Of a DNA stretch of 64,000 nt, positions 10,455 through 20,479 are shown one piece after another. Location of the stretch: the NCBI RefSeq assembly GCF_900660515.1, contig NZ_LR214972.1, positions 620,001-684,000 on the forward strand. The letters run 5' to 3'. The stretch's first letter is position 1, and the number at the start of each line of letters is the position of its first letter. The position numbers were made by a program, and so were the translations under genes. Under the pieces are notes generated by a model. That model was not told the DNA's origin. It searched no databases and saw nothing but the letters and a program-made list of their open reading frames with translations. Origin of the DNA: Mycoplasmopsis bovirhinis. Lineage in GTDB: Bacteria > Bacillota_I > Bacilli_A > Mycoplasmatales > Metamycoplasmataceae.

Positions 10455-10967
10455 TTAATCTGCCTTATAAGTTTCTAGATAAACTGATAATAGTTTTTCA
10501 AAATTATTTTCAGAACATACCAAAATATTTGTACCTGAATCCTTGCCTTGATAGAAACCATATTGTGACGCTTTATTTAAACTTTCTTTTAATACATAAC
10601 AAGAGCGGTTTTTTTCATGGTGGATAAATAAAAATGGATTTCATGCAGCTAAAACTTCATTACCGTTAGTATCTCAAAGTCCTAATAGCATTGTTGCACT
10701 ATTTGTAGTATTATCAGGAATATCATTAAAATTAAGTTTGTTAACTTGTCTCCTCATTAAATCAGGTTTATTTGGTAAATATGCACTTGTAATATTGCGG
10801 ATATTAACATTTATAAGGTATTCTTGATTATTTTTTAGTATCTTGAATTTTGTAAAATTATTTATACGAATTCCGCACGAAATAATTGCAAAACCCGATT
10901 TTTTAAATATTTCTTGAAGCCTTTGTAGTAACTCAGTGCTGGTAAGTGATTTATTTTTAGTTAGCAT
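10455..10967 (-). CDS. Unknown first gene of the Z1/methylase island
   Basis: 170 residues, start ATG with a good ribosome site (AAGGAG five bases before). The protein has no membrane segment. Recognisable features are a basic N-terminal helix region, a middle part with LINVNIRNIT, and a C-terminal part AAWNPFLFIHH followed by CYVLKESLNKA. It reads like a small DNA-binding or nuclease-like fold associated with methylases, but I do not assign it to a named family. Its position, leading the operon and ending one base before the methylase start, makes it a likely functional part: a recognition subunit, regulator or nuclease. Confidence 0.75.
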
Positions 10968-11005
10968 TTTTACTCCTTACAAAGTTTATATAAACATAAT
11001 GATAT

Positions 11006-11054
11006 ATAACAACATAATAAATTTTTATGTAACTAAAATTTATTATGTTGTTAT
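11006..11054. repeat. Perfect 20-bp inverted repeat upstream of the island
   Basis: Arms at 11006-11025 and 11035-11054 are exactly complementary over 20 bases, with a 9-base loop. The near arm lies about 38 bases upstream of the first island gene, overlapping where its promoter must be (a TATATATCAT-like -10 on the minus strand). No gene ends here, so an operator or an attenuating hairpin fits at least as well as a terminator. Confidence 0.65.
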
Positions 11055-11073
11055 TTTAAACTAATTATAATTC

Positions 11074-11093
11074 ATATATATATATATATATAT
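11074..11093. repeat. (AT)10 dinucleotide tract
   Basis: Twenty bases of perfect AT alternation just beyond the inverted repeat, about 107 bases upstream of the first gene of the minus-strand island. Length changes here would not alter any protein but could change promoter geometry. Confidence 0.7.
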
Positions 11094-11285
11094 TGCAAAA
11101 ACTTGACCATTCAAATTCGTAAATCAAATGATAATAAATCTACAACTATTAGTAGTTAGGTTTAAATTATTTAATATGCAATTTCTGAGTAATTAAACAT
11201 ATTTGAATTTTTAACTATTAACTAACTCTTAATAAATTGTATTGCATAGAAATTTGCAAACATAACAAGCAGCTAATAAAAATCT

Positions 11286-11341
11286 AAATTTATATAGACA
11301 GGGAAAAAATCTGAATATTTCTTCCCTGTCTATATAAATTT
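11286..11341. repeat. Perfect 20-bp inverted repeat, possible bidirectional terminator
   Basis: Arms 11286-11305 and 11322-11341 are exactly complementary (AAATTTATATAGACAGGGAA) with a 16-base loop. A short T-run follows on the plus strand. Together with the hairpin at 11371-11430 it separates the transporter operon from the Z1 island. The rest of 10968-11454 shows no open frame. Confidence 0.6.
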
Positions 11342-11370
11342 TTGAACTTTAAATTAATAAAGTTTTATAT

Positions 11371-11430
11371 AAAAAAAATTTGGATCATTAAACAAGGTTA
11401 ATCGATATTACTTGTTTTTAGCTTCCAAAT
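11371..11430 (-). terminator. Terminator of the p37-p29-p69 operon
   Basis: Nested arms TTTGGA/TCCAAA (11379-11384 with 11424-11429) and AAACAAG/CTTGTTT. On the minus strand the hairpin is followed by eight T residues (plus-strand A8 at 11371-11378), a classic intrinsic terminator just after the permease stop. Confidence 0.7.
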
Positions 11431-11454
11431 ATTTTTATTTTTCTTTTTTTTAGA

Positions 11455-13041
11455 TCAATAATTTAAGATTTCTAAAATTAAGAAAAATAAGATTGCTGGT
11501 AAGAGTAATGGTATAGTTTTATTATAAATATTACGTTCATGGTAATATTGAATTTTGTTAGTTATTGCAATAGTTGAAAATATTCCATAAGTTAAAGCAT
11601 TACGAAAAGTATTTTCATATTCAAAAAAGATTAAACTATATAAATCCTTACTTATTGTAGGTAAGATTTTTTGGTAATAAATACCAAAATTACTATAACC
11701 TAATGATTTATAGAGATTTATTTCATAATTTGAATAAGCATTTATTTTGCTTACAATATGTTTTGCTAAAGTTCGAAAGGCGGAAAGAAACAAAACAAAA
11801 TTTAAAACAGTTAGTGAATCTAGGAAGGCATTAAACAAAATAAAGATAACTAAAATTGGGATAGTTTTCAAAAAGACTAAAAAAGATTTTAAAAACCATG
11901 ATAAAACTTTTTGGCTGCTTTTTTCACTCATAAAAAAAGCATAAATAATAGCTAAAATACTTGCCGAATATAAAGCAGCATAAGTGTTAATAAAAATTAA
12001 AAAATAATCATAATAATCAATAAAGGAGGTAGTGGCTAAATCACTAAAATCGAATGCAAAAATATCTTTTAAAAATAAAATTAAAAGATCTATTTGAATT
12101 GATTCATCTTTAATTAAGTCTCAAATACTTCAAAGAAAAATTCCAAATAAAATAACTTGCAATAATCTTCAAAGATATTGAGGTAATTTATACTTTAAAG
12201 TTTTATGGTAATTTTTGTTTGAAGTTATTTTGTATCAATAATCTTTAAAATATTTATTATATAAAAACATTAATAGTTCAAAAAAGATAACAGTTAAATA
12301 TAAATATAATAAACTTATACCTAAATATATAAATTCAGTTTTGTTGTTTTCAATTCAAAAACCTATTCCAACAATCCCAACGCTACCTAAAATTGAGCTT
12401 CATCGAATATTCGAATCAAAGGCAAGTAAGTTGTTCATAGTAAAACGGTTCTTGTTAGGCGAATAAATATTTTTTTTAAAACTTGTTTTTTTGTTATAAC
12501 CTAAGTTAAGATCTATTCAATAATATTTACTTGGGGTATTTTCGATTATTTCAACTAAATATTTGTGTACTCAAAGTCATGTGCTTCAAAAAAAGATAAA
12601 AAAAGCTGCCAAATAAGGGCTAAATATACCGCGAAAAACAAAAATATATAAAATTAACGGAAAAGATCTTAAGATAATTAGAAATCAATTTAGTAATATT
12701 GCAAAAAATTTATGTTTATGAAGATTTTTAGCACTAAAATAAGAAGTAAAATAAGATAATAAAAAACCAAGATAGGAACCACCGACTACGGTTTTAATTG
12801 TTGTTAGTAAATAGCTAAAATTAACTTCTCATAAATTAGAACTTGGTAAATCTTGATGGACTGATTTAAAAGAAAATAATTCTTTAAGATATTTAAAGAA
12901 TCTTGGAATTCCTGAAATATATAAAGAATTAAAGACTCCTATTTGGTATAAACAATAAAGAAAAAAGATAAAAGAAAGAATAATTAAACTAAAGTTTCAA
13001 TATTCTTTTCTTTTTAAAGTAGTTAAAAAATGGTTATTCAT
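11455..13041 (-). CDS. p69: ABC transporter permease, p69 type (thiamine/thiamine-phosphate uptake)
   Basis: 528 residues once many TGA codons are read as Trp. Mostly hydrophobic, with about ten or more membrane helices that fall into two similar halves, like a fused pair of PhnE-type permease domains; this is the layout of the M. hyorhinis p69 protein. Its ATG overlaps the stop of the ATPase gene (8 bases). With p37 and p29 it forms a three-gene uptake system whose riboswitch indicates thiamine pyrophosphate or a relative as the substrate. The fused-domain reading is from length and hydrophobic pattern. Confidence 0.8.
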
Positions 13042-13756
13042 AATATTTGGTTAATTTTGTTATATTCAATTCTTGTTTATTTAATTCTTTGATTTTAGTA
13101 TCATTTTTACTAAAAACAAAGAATTTATCAAAATGTTCTAGTGCTGAATTAAGGTCATGAATTGCTACAATAATATGAGCATTAAGTTTATATTCATTTA
13201 AAAGATCAAAAATCAGCTTAGTATTAACAATATCTAAGTTACTAGTTGGTTCATCAGCTAAAATAATTTTTGGTTTATTAAAAAGCATTTTAGCAATACT
13301 TAAACGTTGTTTTTGACCTGAAGAAAGTTTTGTGATTTTTTCAAAAGCATATTCTTGCATACTTAATTTAGAAAGCAAAGCAAAAAGTTCTTCTTTTTGC
13401 TTTTTGGTTAAAATTTTAAAAAGCTTATAAAACTTATTTTTATAAAATTTAAAATCACTCATTAAATTTTGGTAAAAATCTAAATCCTCAATTAAGTTAT
13501 TTTCTGGTTTTAAGTAATAAATTTGTTGTTTAAATTTTTTTAATTCTTTATTATTAAAGTCCTTAACATTTTTATTATTAAATTTTAAAATTCCAATTTT
13601 AATAATTGAGTGGTTAAAAATTGAATTAAGTAAAGTGCTTTTGCCACTTCCGCTAGGGCCAATTAATGCACAAAGCTTTGCTTTTGGAAAACTAAGATTA
13701 ACATCCTTGACAACTATTTTATCTTGGTAACTTAAAGTTATGTTTTCAAATTTCAT
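13034..13756 (-). CDS. p29: ABC transporter ATP-binding protein, p29 type
   Basis: 240 residues. Walker A GPSGSGKST (about 33-41), signature LSSGQKQRLSIAK (about 144-156), Walker B IILADEPTSNLD (about 163-175), and a switch His in VAIHDLN. It supplies energy for the p69 permease. It follows the p37 gene by one base and overlaps the permease gene, so the three are one operon. Confidence 0.9.
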   Translation of the reverse strand: MKFENITLSYQDKIVVKDVNLSFPKAKLCALIGPSGSGKSTLLNSIFNHSIIKIGILKFNNKNVKDFNNKELKKFKQQIYYLKPENNLIEDLDFYQNLMSDFKFYKNKFYKLFKILTKKQKEELFALLSKLSMQEYAFEKITKLSSGQKQRLSIAKMLFNKPKIILADEPTSNLDIVNTKLIFDLLNEYKLNAHIIVAIHDLNSALEHFDKFFVFSKNDTKIKELNKQELNITKLTKYYE

Positions 13757-13757
13757 A

Positions 13758-14912
13758 TTATTTACCTATATTATTTAAAATTTCTCAAACTTCTTTATTT
13801 ACATCATTAATATATTTATAGCTATAAAACCCATGCATTGGTCCTCAAATATCTTGGTTAGTTTGAGCTAATTCTTTGAGAACTTCAGCTAAAATTTTGA
13901 TTTTAGCTGAAGGAATATGATTTTTATAAATAGCGATATTATATAAAAGAGGATCTGTAACAGTTAAAAAAGTAAATTTATGCCCTGGCCTAGTTTGATT
14001 ATTTATTGTAAAAGGATCATTACCTTGTTTATATTTTGTTCAAGAATAGACACCTTCAGCATCAAAAAAGATTTTTTGATTATTTAAAGAAGATTTATAA
14101 ATATTAGCTAAAGGTTTGGAATCTAATTTATAATTAGCATTTTGGTTAATTAGTTCTAAAAATGAGGTGAACTTTGTTCCAAAGTGTTTTTTTAATAAAG
14201 CTTGAGGCAAGATATATTTGCTACCAGATTCTTTATCATTGCTATGTACATATCCATAACTTAAAAATTTAGTTAAATCCTTATTGTTTCAAGCTTCAAT
14301 AATTTCCTTAGTATCTTGCTCATTAGCAACAATATAAATCATGCCACGGTAATAATTAGTTAAATTATTTGTATAAAAATTATTATATAAATAATTAGCA
14401 TAATTATTACCATTATTTTGATCATCTCATTGTGATCTAGGTATTTTGTCAAAAATAGTTTGCTGCTTTTGAGCTAAGCTTCTTAAAGGATCATTGTCTA
14501 AGCCATTTAAATATGTTTCAGAATTATTATTTGAACCTTTAAACATTTTGGTATATGTTTGAATTCCTAAATTAATATTATTATTTTGCAAATCAGACTT
14601 TTTAGCCAATAATTTCCCAGAGGAAACAAAGACAATATCTTGTTTATTTTTAATTAAATCATCAAGGTTTTTATTATAATCATTAATATCACCTTCTGAG
14701 GAAATTTTAATAGTGAAATCTCCTCCTTTGGCTATGATTAAATTGTTGATTTCAGCTTCAAAATTTTGGATCTGCTGAGTATTTAATCCAGATCCAAAAT
14801 TAATTTTTAATAATTTTTGGTTAGTTTGATTATTACTACATGATAAGGTTATCAAACTAACCAAAGTAATTTGGCTTAGGCCAAAGATAAATTGCTTAAA
14901 TATTTTTTTCAT
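13758..14912 (-). CDS. p37: p37-type substrate-binding lipoprotein (thiamine-type uptake)
   Basis: 384 residues. N-terminal signal with lipobox LITLSC (Cys25), then a periplasmic-binding-protein-like body similar to the PhnD/Cypl/p37 group; p37 of M. hyorhinis is known to bind thiamine pyrophosphate. It is the first gene of the operon. The ribosome site (AGGAGAAA) lies six bases before the ATG and is complementary to an upstream TTTCTCC on the mRNA (see the riboswitch). The TPP riboswitch upstream is independent support for a thiamine-related ligand. Confidence 0.88.
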
Positions 14913-14913
14913 A

Positions 14914-15027
14914 TTTCTCCTATTTTGGACAAGTATATGGAGAAAAAAGACTCGCTACGCTAGTATTAACTAGATCAGCTAATAAGAGTATTTCTCAGCT
15001 ATTATTATTTAATAGCACCCCTGTCCT
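14914..15027 (-). promoter_or_regulatory. TPP (THI-box) riboswitch with translation-control platform
   Basis: On the minus strand the conserved THI-box blocks appear in order: AGGGGTGC, GCTGAGA, then CTGATCTAGTTAATACTAGC and GTAGCGA, covering about 14947-15027. An outer helix AAGGAC/GTCTTT closes the aptamer. After it, TTTCTCC (plus 14939-14945) is complementary over 7 bases to the p37 ribosome site GGAGAAA (plus 14914-14920). When TPP holds the aptamer closed, this pairing would hide the ribosome site; a competing TGTCC (near 14928) could pair with GGACA of the aptamer's first strand. The aptamer is read directly; the switch mechanism is inferred. Confidence 0.9.
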
Positions 15028-15034
15028 TATAAAA

Positions 15035-15060
15035 ATTATAACATAAAACCAACACAAAGT
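15035..15060 (-). promoter_or_regulatory. Promoter of the riboswitch/p37 operon
   Basis: Extended -10 box TGTTATAAT on the minus strand (TATAAT = plus 15035-15040), with a TTGTGT/TTGGTT-like -35 region upstream. Transcription would start at the 5' edge of the TPP aptamer. Confidence 0.65.
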
Positions 15061-15086
15061 TAAATATTCTTGCATTGGTTCTAAAG

Positions 15087-17609
15087 TTAATTAATTAAAT
15101 CAAAAGATAATTCGTTATTTTTTAGTTGATATTTACCTAAAGTAACAAAACCATTTGAATTATCTAATTTATATTCATAAGCATCAATATTACCAAAAAA
15201 TATCTTTGCTAAGTACATAATAAGATCATAAACCATGATCATTGCTCTAACATCATTTTCACAATATTTTTTTAATTCTGGAACAATATTATTTTCTCAA
15301 ACTGAATCATTAGTTGCTTCTAAAAACCTATTAATTGCTTCCTTCATAGCCATGGTTCCCTTTTGGATTTTTAACGTTGAATAAGGTGTGATTATGTTTT
15401 TAACTTTAATATTATTTTCAGTAATAAATTTTTCGATTTTTTTAATTGAATAAAAACTTTTTAAATATGAAAGTTGAATATATGCTATTGGCAAAGATGT
15501 TTGTGGTTTAGTTACATTATTAATAATCTTGATTTCATTTGCTTCTTGACTAAAATAAAAGGTGTTTTGGCTTTGATCATCATCTAGTTTCTTAGGCGTA
15601 AAAACATCAGCCAAATCAATTGTATTAGAGTTAATATGTTCAATTTTATGAGCAAAAAGTTTGTAAGCAGATTCAAGTGTATTATTATATCTTTGCATTA
15701 ACCATTTACCAAATTCTAAATCTAGCTCATTAAAGATTTTGTTTCGTACTAATTTGAGAATTTCATTATTACGGGTATTTTCATAACCTTTATTGTAAAC
15801 AACATAATAATGGCATTTATCTTTATAAATTGCATCAATAATTTCAACAAAATCTTGGCAAGTAATATTCTTTGGATCTTTGACAATATTTTCACAACTT
15901 TGCTCAATTCCATTTTTAGTTGTAATAACTGATACTTGACAAACTACTTGGTTGTAACTTGCTATGCCATCTACTGGGGGAAAGATATCTGAAAAACCTT
16001 CATAGTCATACCAAGAGATAAGTGCATCTTTGATGTGAATGTTTTTAATGATATTTAAAGTTTCAATATTGAAACTACTTGGAATACTATTAAAATCATT
16101 AATACTATCTTTTAATAATTGTATTGATCTTATATCTTTAGTTTTTTTGAATTTACCAGAATACTGAATATATTCAAAGTTTTCGCTTTTTAATAAATAT
16201 TCTCTTAATAAATTAGTGATTTCTTTTGCTTCCTTAATAAAAAAATCATTAATTTCAATTCAATCATAATTGATTAAATAGTTAACCTTTGATTGGTTTA
16301 ATCAATTATTTACAATATTTAATGATTTAACATTATCTTGTTCATTTGAATCATAATATTTAGCAAAAAACAAAATTGCATTAATGTTTATCTCGCTATT
16401 AAATTCTAAAAATGCTTTAATTATGAGTTTAAGATACCAATTAAAGTCTTGGAAGCTAAAAAATTCTTTAATAGCTTGTTTTTTAGTTATTGGCTTTAAA
16501 TTCGGAATAACTAATTTATAAGCTTCAATATTAGGATACTCAAAAGCAGCAAACATGTTTTGAAACCTAAAATGACCTTGGTATTTATTAATTGGTAAAT
16601 CATCTTTAATTGAATCATAAAATGAATTTAAAGAACTTAATAATTCAATTTTATAACTAGCTTTATTAATCACTCATATTTCTTGCTCAATTTTATTATT
16701 TTTAGCACAAGCTAAAAAACTATTATTAAAAGGATACTTAACAAAATTTATTGGATAATTGTGTGAAGTAGCATTTTCAAAAGTAGCATTAAAAAATTCT
16801 AGTCCTAGTCCAGATTTTTTCATAAAAAATTCCAGATTATTTAAATAATCTAAATATGGAAGACTTTTACTTTTTGTAATTGTATTAGAAACCCAAGCAG
16901 CTTCAGTAATTAAGAAACTTAACTTATTTTTTTTCGGTGTATTAAAAATTTTATCCCTTGGATCAATGATAATATTTTTAATAGAATTTATTTCTAAATT
17001 TAATTTTTTAGCAATATTATATAAATAATATGATAAATAATATGTTTCATATTTTGAGGTAGATGTATAAGATAATAAAAATATACTTATCTTTTGATCT
17101 TTAATATAAAGAGCAAAAGGATTATACAAAAAGGTAAAGGTATGATCATTTTGAAATTTATCAAAACCTAAAACTGGATTTAAAATAACTAGTTCTAAGT
17201 TTAAATCTAATGCATGTTGAATTAATTCTAAAGTTTGTCTAATTTTAACTTCTTTTTTAGTTGATAAAGAGATAATTTTTAAATTTTCTTTCGAAATTTT
17301 AAGTTCATTAAGAAGGAAGTTTTCTGCTTCTTGCTTATATTTATGAAAGTTAGAAGCCAAAATTTCAATATATGAATCATTAGCTAAGTCAAACGAATCA
17401 AGTTCTAATTCGTGCATTAATTCATATGTATTAGAATTATCAATTTCTTCATCTCTTTCATCTTCAAAACTACTGTCAAAAAATTTACTATCAACTTTAG
17501 TTTTTAAAGTTTCCAAGATTGCATCATTATTAAAAATTAAAGCAGGGTTTAAGGCAAAGACACGTTTAAAAGTGCTTCAGTTAATAAAAATATTTTCATT
17601 TTGTTTCAT
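15087..17609 (-). CDS. DUF2779-type protein, putative RecB/RNase-H-like nuclease
   Basis: 840 residues, continuous only with TGA as Trp (for example at 16674 and 15297). The C-terminal third has WYDYEGF (about 530) and, near the end, KYCENDVRAMIMVYDLI. These match the first and last acidic motifs of a DEDD/RNase H-like exonuclease as in DUF2779 proteins. The N-terminal part is long, acidic at residues 35-65, and lacks known motifs. It starts one base after tsaC, whose last codons form its ribosome site (AGAGGTAAA). The family call is from the C-terminal motif pattern; substrate unknown. Confidence 0.65.
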
Positions 17610-17610
17610 T

Positions 17611-18072
17611 TTACCTCTTGATTATTTCATTTGTATCTAAATTAATTAGAGTGCTTGGTTTACCAGAAGGTTTACCAAAATTATAAATTTTAGAAATTTC
17701 AGGAAAGACTCTAGAAGCCTGATCAATATTAATAACTTTTTGTCCTGAAATATTAGCACTTGACATATAAATTGGGCCGATTTTATCAATTAATTTTAAT
17801 AAGCCAAGATGATTTGGAATACGAAAACCTTGGTTATTAATAATTATTGTTGTTGGACCTGGCCAATATTGCTTAGATATTAATTCGGCTTCTTTGGTTC
17901 ATTGTTTGAATTGGCGTAGTTGCCCATAATTACTAACTAAGATAATTATTTTTTTGTTTAAATCTCTTTTTTTAATTACATAGATCTCATTTAATGTTTC
18001 TTTTGATACAATTCCTCCAATTCCAACAATTGTATCAGTTGTTGAAATAAATAACTTTGATTCATGTTTCAT
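17611..18072 (-). CDS. tsaC: Threonylcarbamoyl-AMP synthase (Sua5/YrdC family)
   Basis: 153 residues, a short form of the family. It makes threonylcarbamoyl-AMP from Thr, bicarbonate and ATP for the t6A37 modification of ANN-decoding tRNAs. Visible motifs: STTDTIVGIGG, the KKRDLNKKI substrate-binding stretch, YWPGPTTIII, FRIPNH, and MSSANISG. One TGA Trp occurs inside. It is transcribed with the DUF2779-type gene and is divergent from the gene at 18152. Confidence 0.9.
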
Positions 18073-18151
18073 ATAAATATTATAAATATTTATATAAATT
18101 ACAAAAAAAAATAGTAAAATAAATATATAAATTTTTAGAAGGAGGAATTAA

Positions 18152-19192
18152 ATGAAAATAGTAAATGATTACAAAGATTTTAATTCATATAAACAAATAA
18201 CTGATGAACAGCTAGTTCCACTGTTCAAAAAAGCAATTGACGATTCTTTTGAAAGCAACGAGTATAAAAAAGCAAAAAAATGATTATTAGCTTTTTTAAT
18301 TTTAGTTGGAATAACTGGCTTATTTTTCCTCATAGGAATTATTTTATTTGTTAATATTACTAGTAAAGAAGTAATTTATGCAGCAATAGCAATGCTTATT
18401 ATTGGTTTAGTTTTCTTAGGAATAGATGCACTAATTTATGGTTATATAAAAAGACTCAAAGATCGTATCTTTATGGATTTAGATCGTAGAATTAATGTTA
18501 TTGAAATTTACAAAAAAGCTTTTAATATTTTAGATTCAAACTTTAATTTTAGTGGATTTTTGAAAGAAGACCAGCAAGGAATCACCCGAGCTAATTTTGA
18601 AAATTACCGGCACGTTGTTCCTGATGATGCTTTTGTTGCAAAACTTGGTCCCCAACTACTTTGAAATTTAGATAAAAAATATCCAACAGTTTTACGTAAC
18701 GCTGAATGAAGAAGAATTACTAAAGATTTTAGAGGAAACCCCAAAGAAGAAACATATTATTCATCAATTTTAATGATTGACACTAAAGCTTTAGGTGATA
18801 AAGGATTTTTATTTACACTTTTTGATAAAAAATTCCCAAAAAGTGCTGTGAAACCTATTAACTTTGAAAATAAAGACTTTAATAAAGTTTTCAAAGTTAA
18901 ATCCGAAGATGAAATTAAAGCTAGAATGATGTATACTCCTCTAGCGATGGAAACATCATTAAAAAGATACCGTGATAATGGTAATTCAAAAGTTAGAAAG
19001 TTTACTGTTTTATCAACTCGTAATTACTTAATCTTTGAATTTAGTACTGATTTTGAATTTATGCAATTAGATTGAAAACCAACCCTAAATAAAGATAATC
19101 TATTTAGAAGTTTATATAAAGACTTTTTAGTTGATACTTATACACTTTATTACTTATTATCAATTATTTATATTCCATTATATTTAGGATAA
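18152..19192 (+). CDS. Membrane protein, DUF3137-like
   Basis: 346 residues with a very strong ribosome site (AGAAGGAGGAA). Two adjacent membrane helices lie at about residues 45-68 and 74-96, followed by a long cytosolic domain of about 240 residues with FEFSTDFEFMQLDW near the end and a C-terminal hydrophobic patch. Layout and length agree with DUF3137 membrane proteins common in mollicutes, whose function is unknown. The family name is a tentative recall. Confidence 0.7.
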
Positions 19193-19235
19193 CAAGAGAA
19201 AACATTAGTTTTATTACTATTTTTTTAGGTTAAAG

Positions 19236-19805
19236 ATGCAAAAACAACCAAAATTCTGAACTGTTTTTTGACTGATTATTAAAATTAGTTTTGTTGGCTT
19301 TGGAGGCGGGAATGCATTAATGCCAATTATTAAAAAAGAAGTAGTTGATAAAAAAAAGTGACTTGATAATGAAGAGTTTAGTCAAGTTGTTGTCGTTACT
19401 AATATGCTCCCAGGAGCATCTGTAATTCAAACTATTTCATATATTTCAATAAAAATGCTTGGGAAACTAAAAGGAACTTTGGTTACTTTAATAGGTATCC
19501 TACCTCATGTATTAATGGCTTTTGGTTTTCTATTATTATTTAATAAATTACCAATTGAGTATATTAAAATAATTTCAGTTGGAGTTTTAGTTTCAATTAT
19601 TGCTTTTTTAATTGACTTTGGCTATAGGTTTTTAAAACAAAGCCAAAGCAGAATTAAATTACCAGTTTGAATCTTAATCTTTTTATTTTCGCTTGCATAT
19701 TGTTTATTTGTCCCAAGTCCGTATAATATGCCAGTAGTGGCAATTATTTTAATAATTATGATTTACAGCATTATTTATTATATTAGTAAAAGAAAGGGTA
19801 AATAA
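19236..19805 (+). CDS. Chromate-transporter family protein, first half
   Basis: 189 residues, about half of a full ChrA. The N-terminal signature FVGFGGGNALMP is visible, followed by NMLPGASVIQ and several membrane helices. The next gene encodes the second half four bases later, so the two probably form a heterodimer, as in known short-chain CHR pairs. The real substrate in mycoplasmas is not established. Confidence 0.85.
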
Positions 19806-19808
19806 CCT

Positions 19809-20465
19809 ATGTTTATTGCTTTGTTTTTATCAATTCCAATGTTAGTTTTAATCTCATTATCAGTTTTTGGTGGCGGACAAGTTTTCATGCCTGTTTTTGA
19901 ATGGTTTTGAAAATTTTTAAATAATCAATTTAATTTAAATATTAGTGAAGAAAAGATTGTCAATATCTTCACTGTTTCAAATACAACTCCAGGAGTTGTT
20001 TCAACTAAATTTGGTTTTTTAACTGGGTATTTAGTTGCAAATGGGCAGTGATGAATGATTTTAGCTGTTTTATTAACTTACATTATCTTTTGTATTCCAG
20101 CTATTATCATTATGGTTTTAGCAATGAAATATGTTGATAAATTTAAATCTAATACTTATATGAAAAATTTATTAATTGTCATGAAACCAATAGTAGCTGG
20201 AATTATGATTGCTTTAGCTATTCAATTATTTTTAGGCATTATTGAACCAAGTCTTTCATTCAATAAATCAATTGATAATTATTTTAAAATTAAAGAACCT
20301 GATAATCATATTTTTACTGCTTATAAAAATATTTTACTCAAATTTTATGTACTTTTAGGAATCCCAACCTCAATTTATTTAATTAAAAAAATTAAATCAT
20401 TATTTTTAATAATATTAATAAATATAATTATTTCATTAATATTATTTGCAATCCCATATGCTTAA
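19809..20465 (+). CDS. Chromate-transporter family protein, second half
   Basis: 218 residues. It repeats the family signature as VFGGGQVFMPVF and SNTTPGVVSTKFGF, followed by membrane helices. It starts four bases after its partner and is followed 14 bases later by the P-type ATPase gene, so the three may be one transcript. Confidence 0.85.
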
Positions 20466-20479
20466 AAAGAAAGGAAAAT

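Noticed and set aside
11455-13041. Phosphonate transporter (PhnCDE) annotation for the p37 operon
   Set aside because: Sequence similarity to PhnE/PhnC/PhnD is generic; the TPP riboswitch and p37 layout point to thiamine-type substrates.
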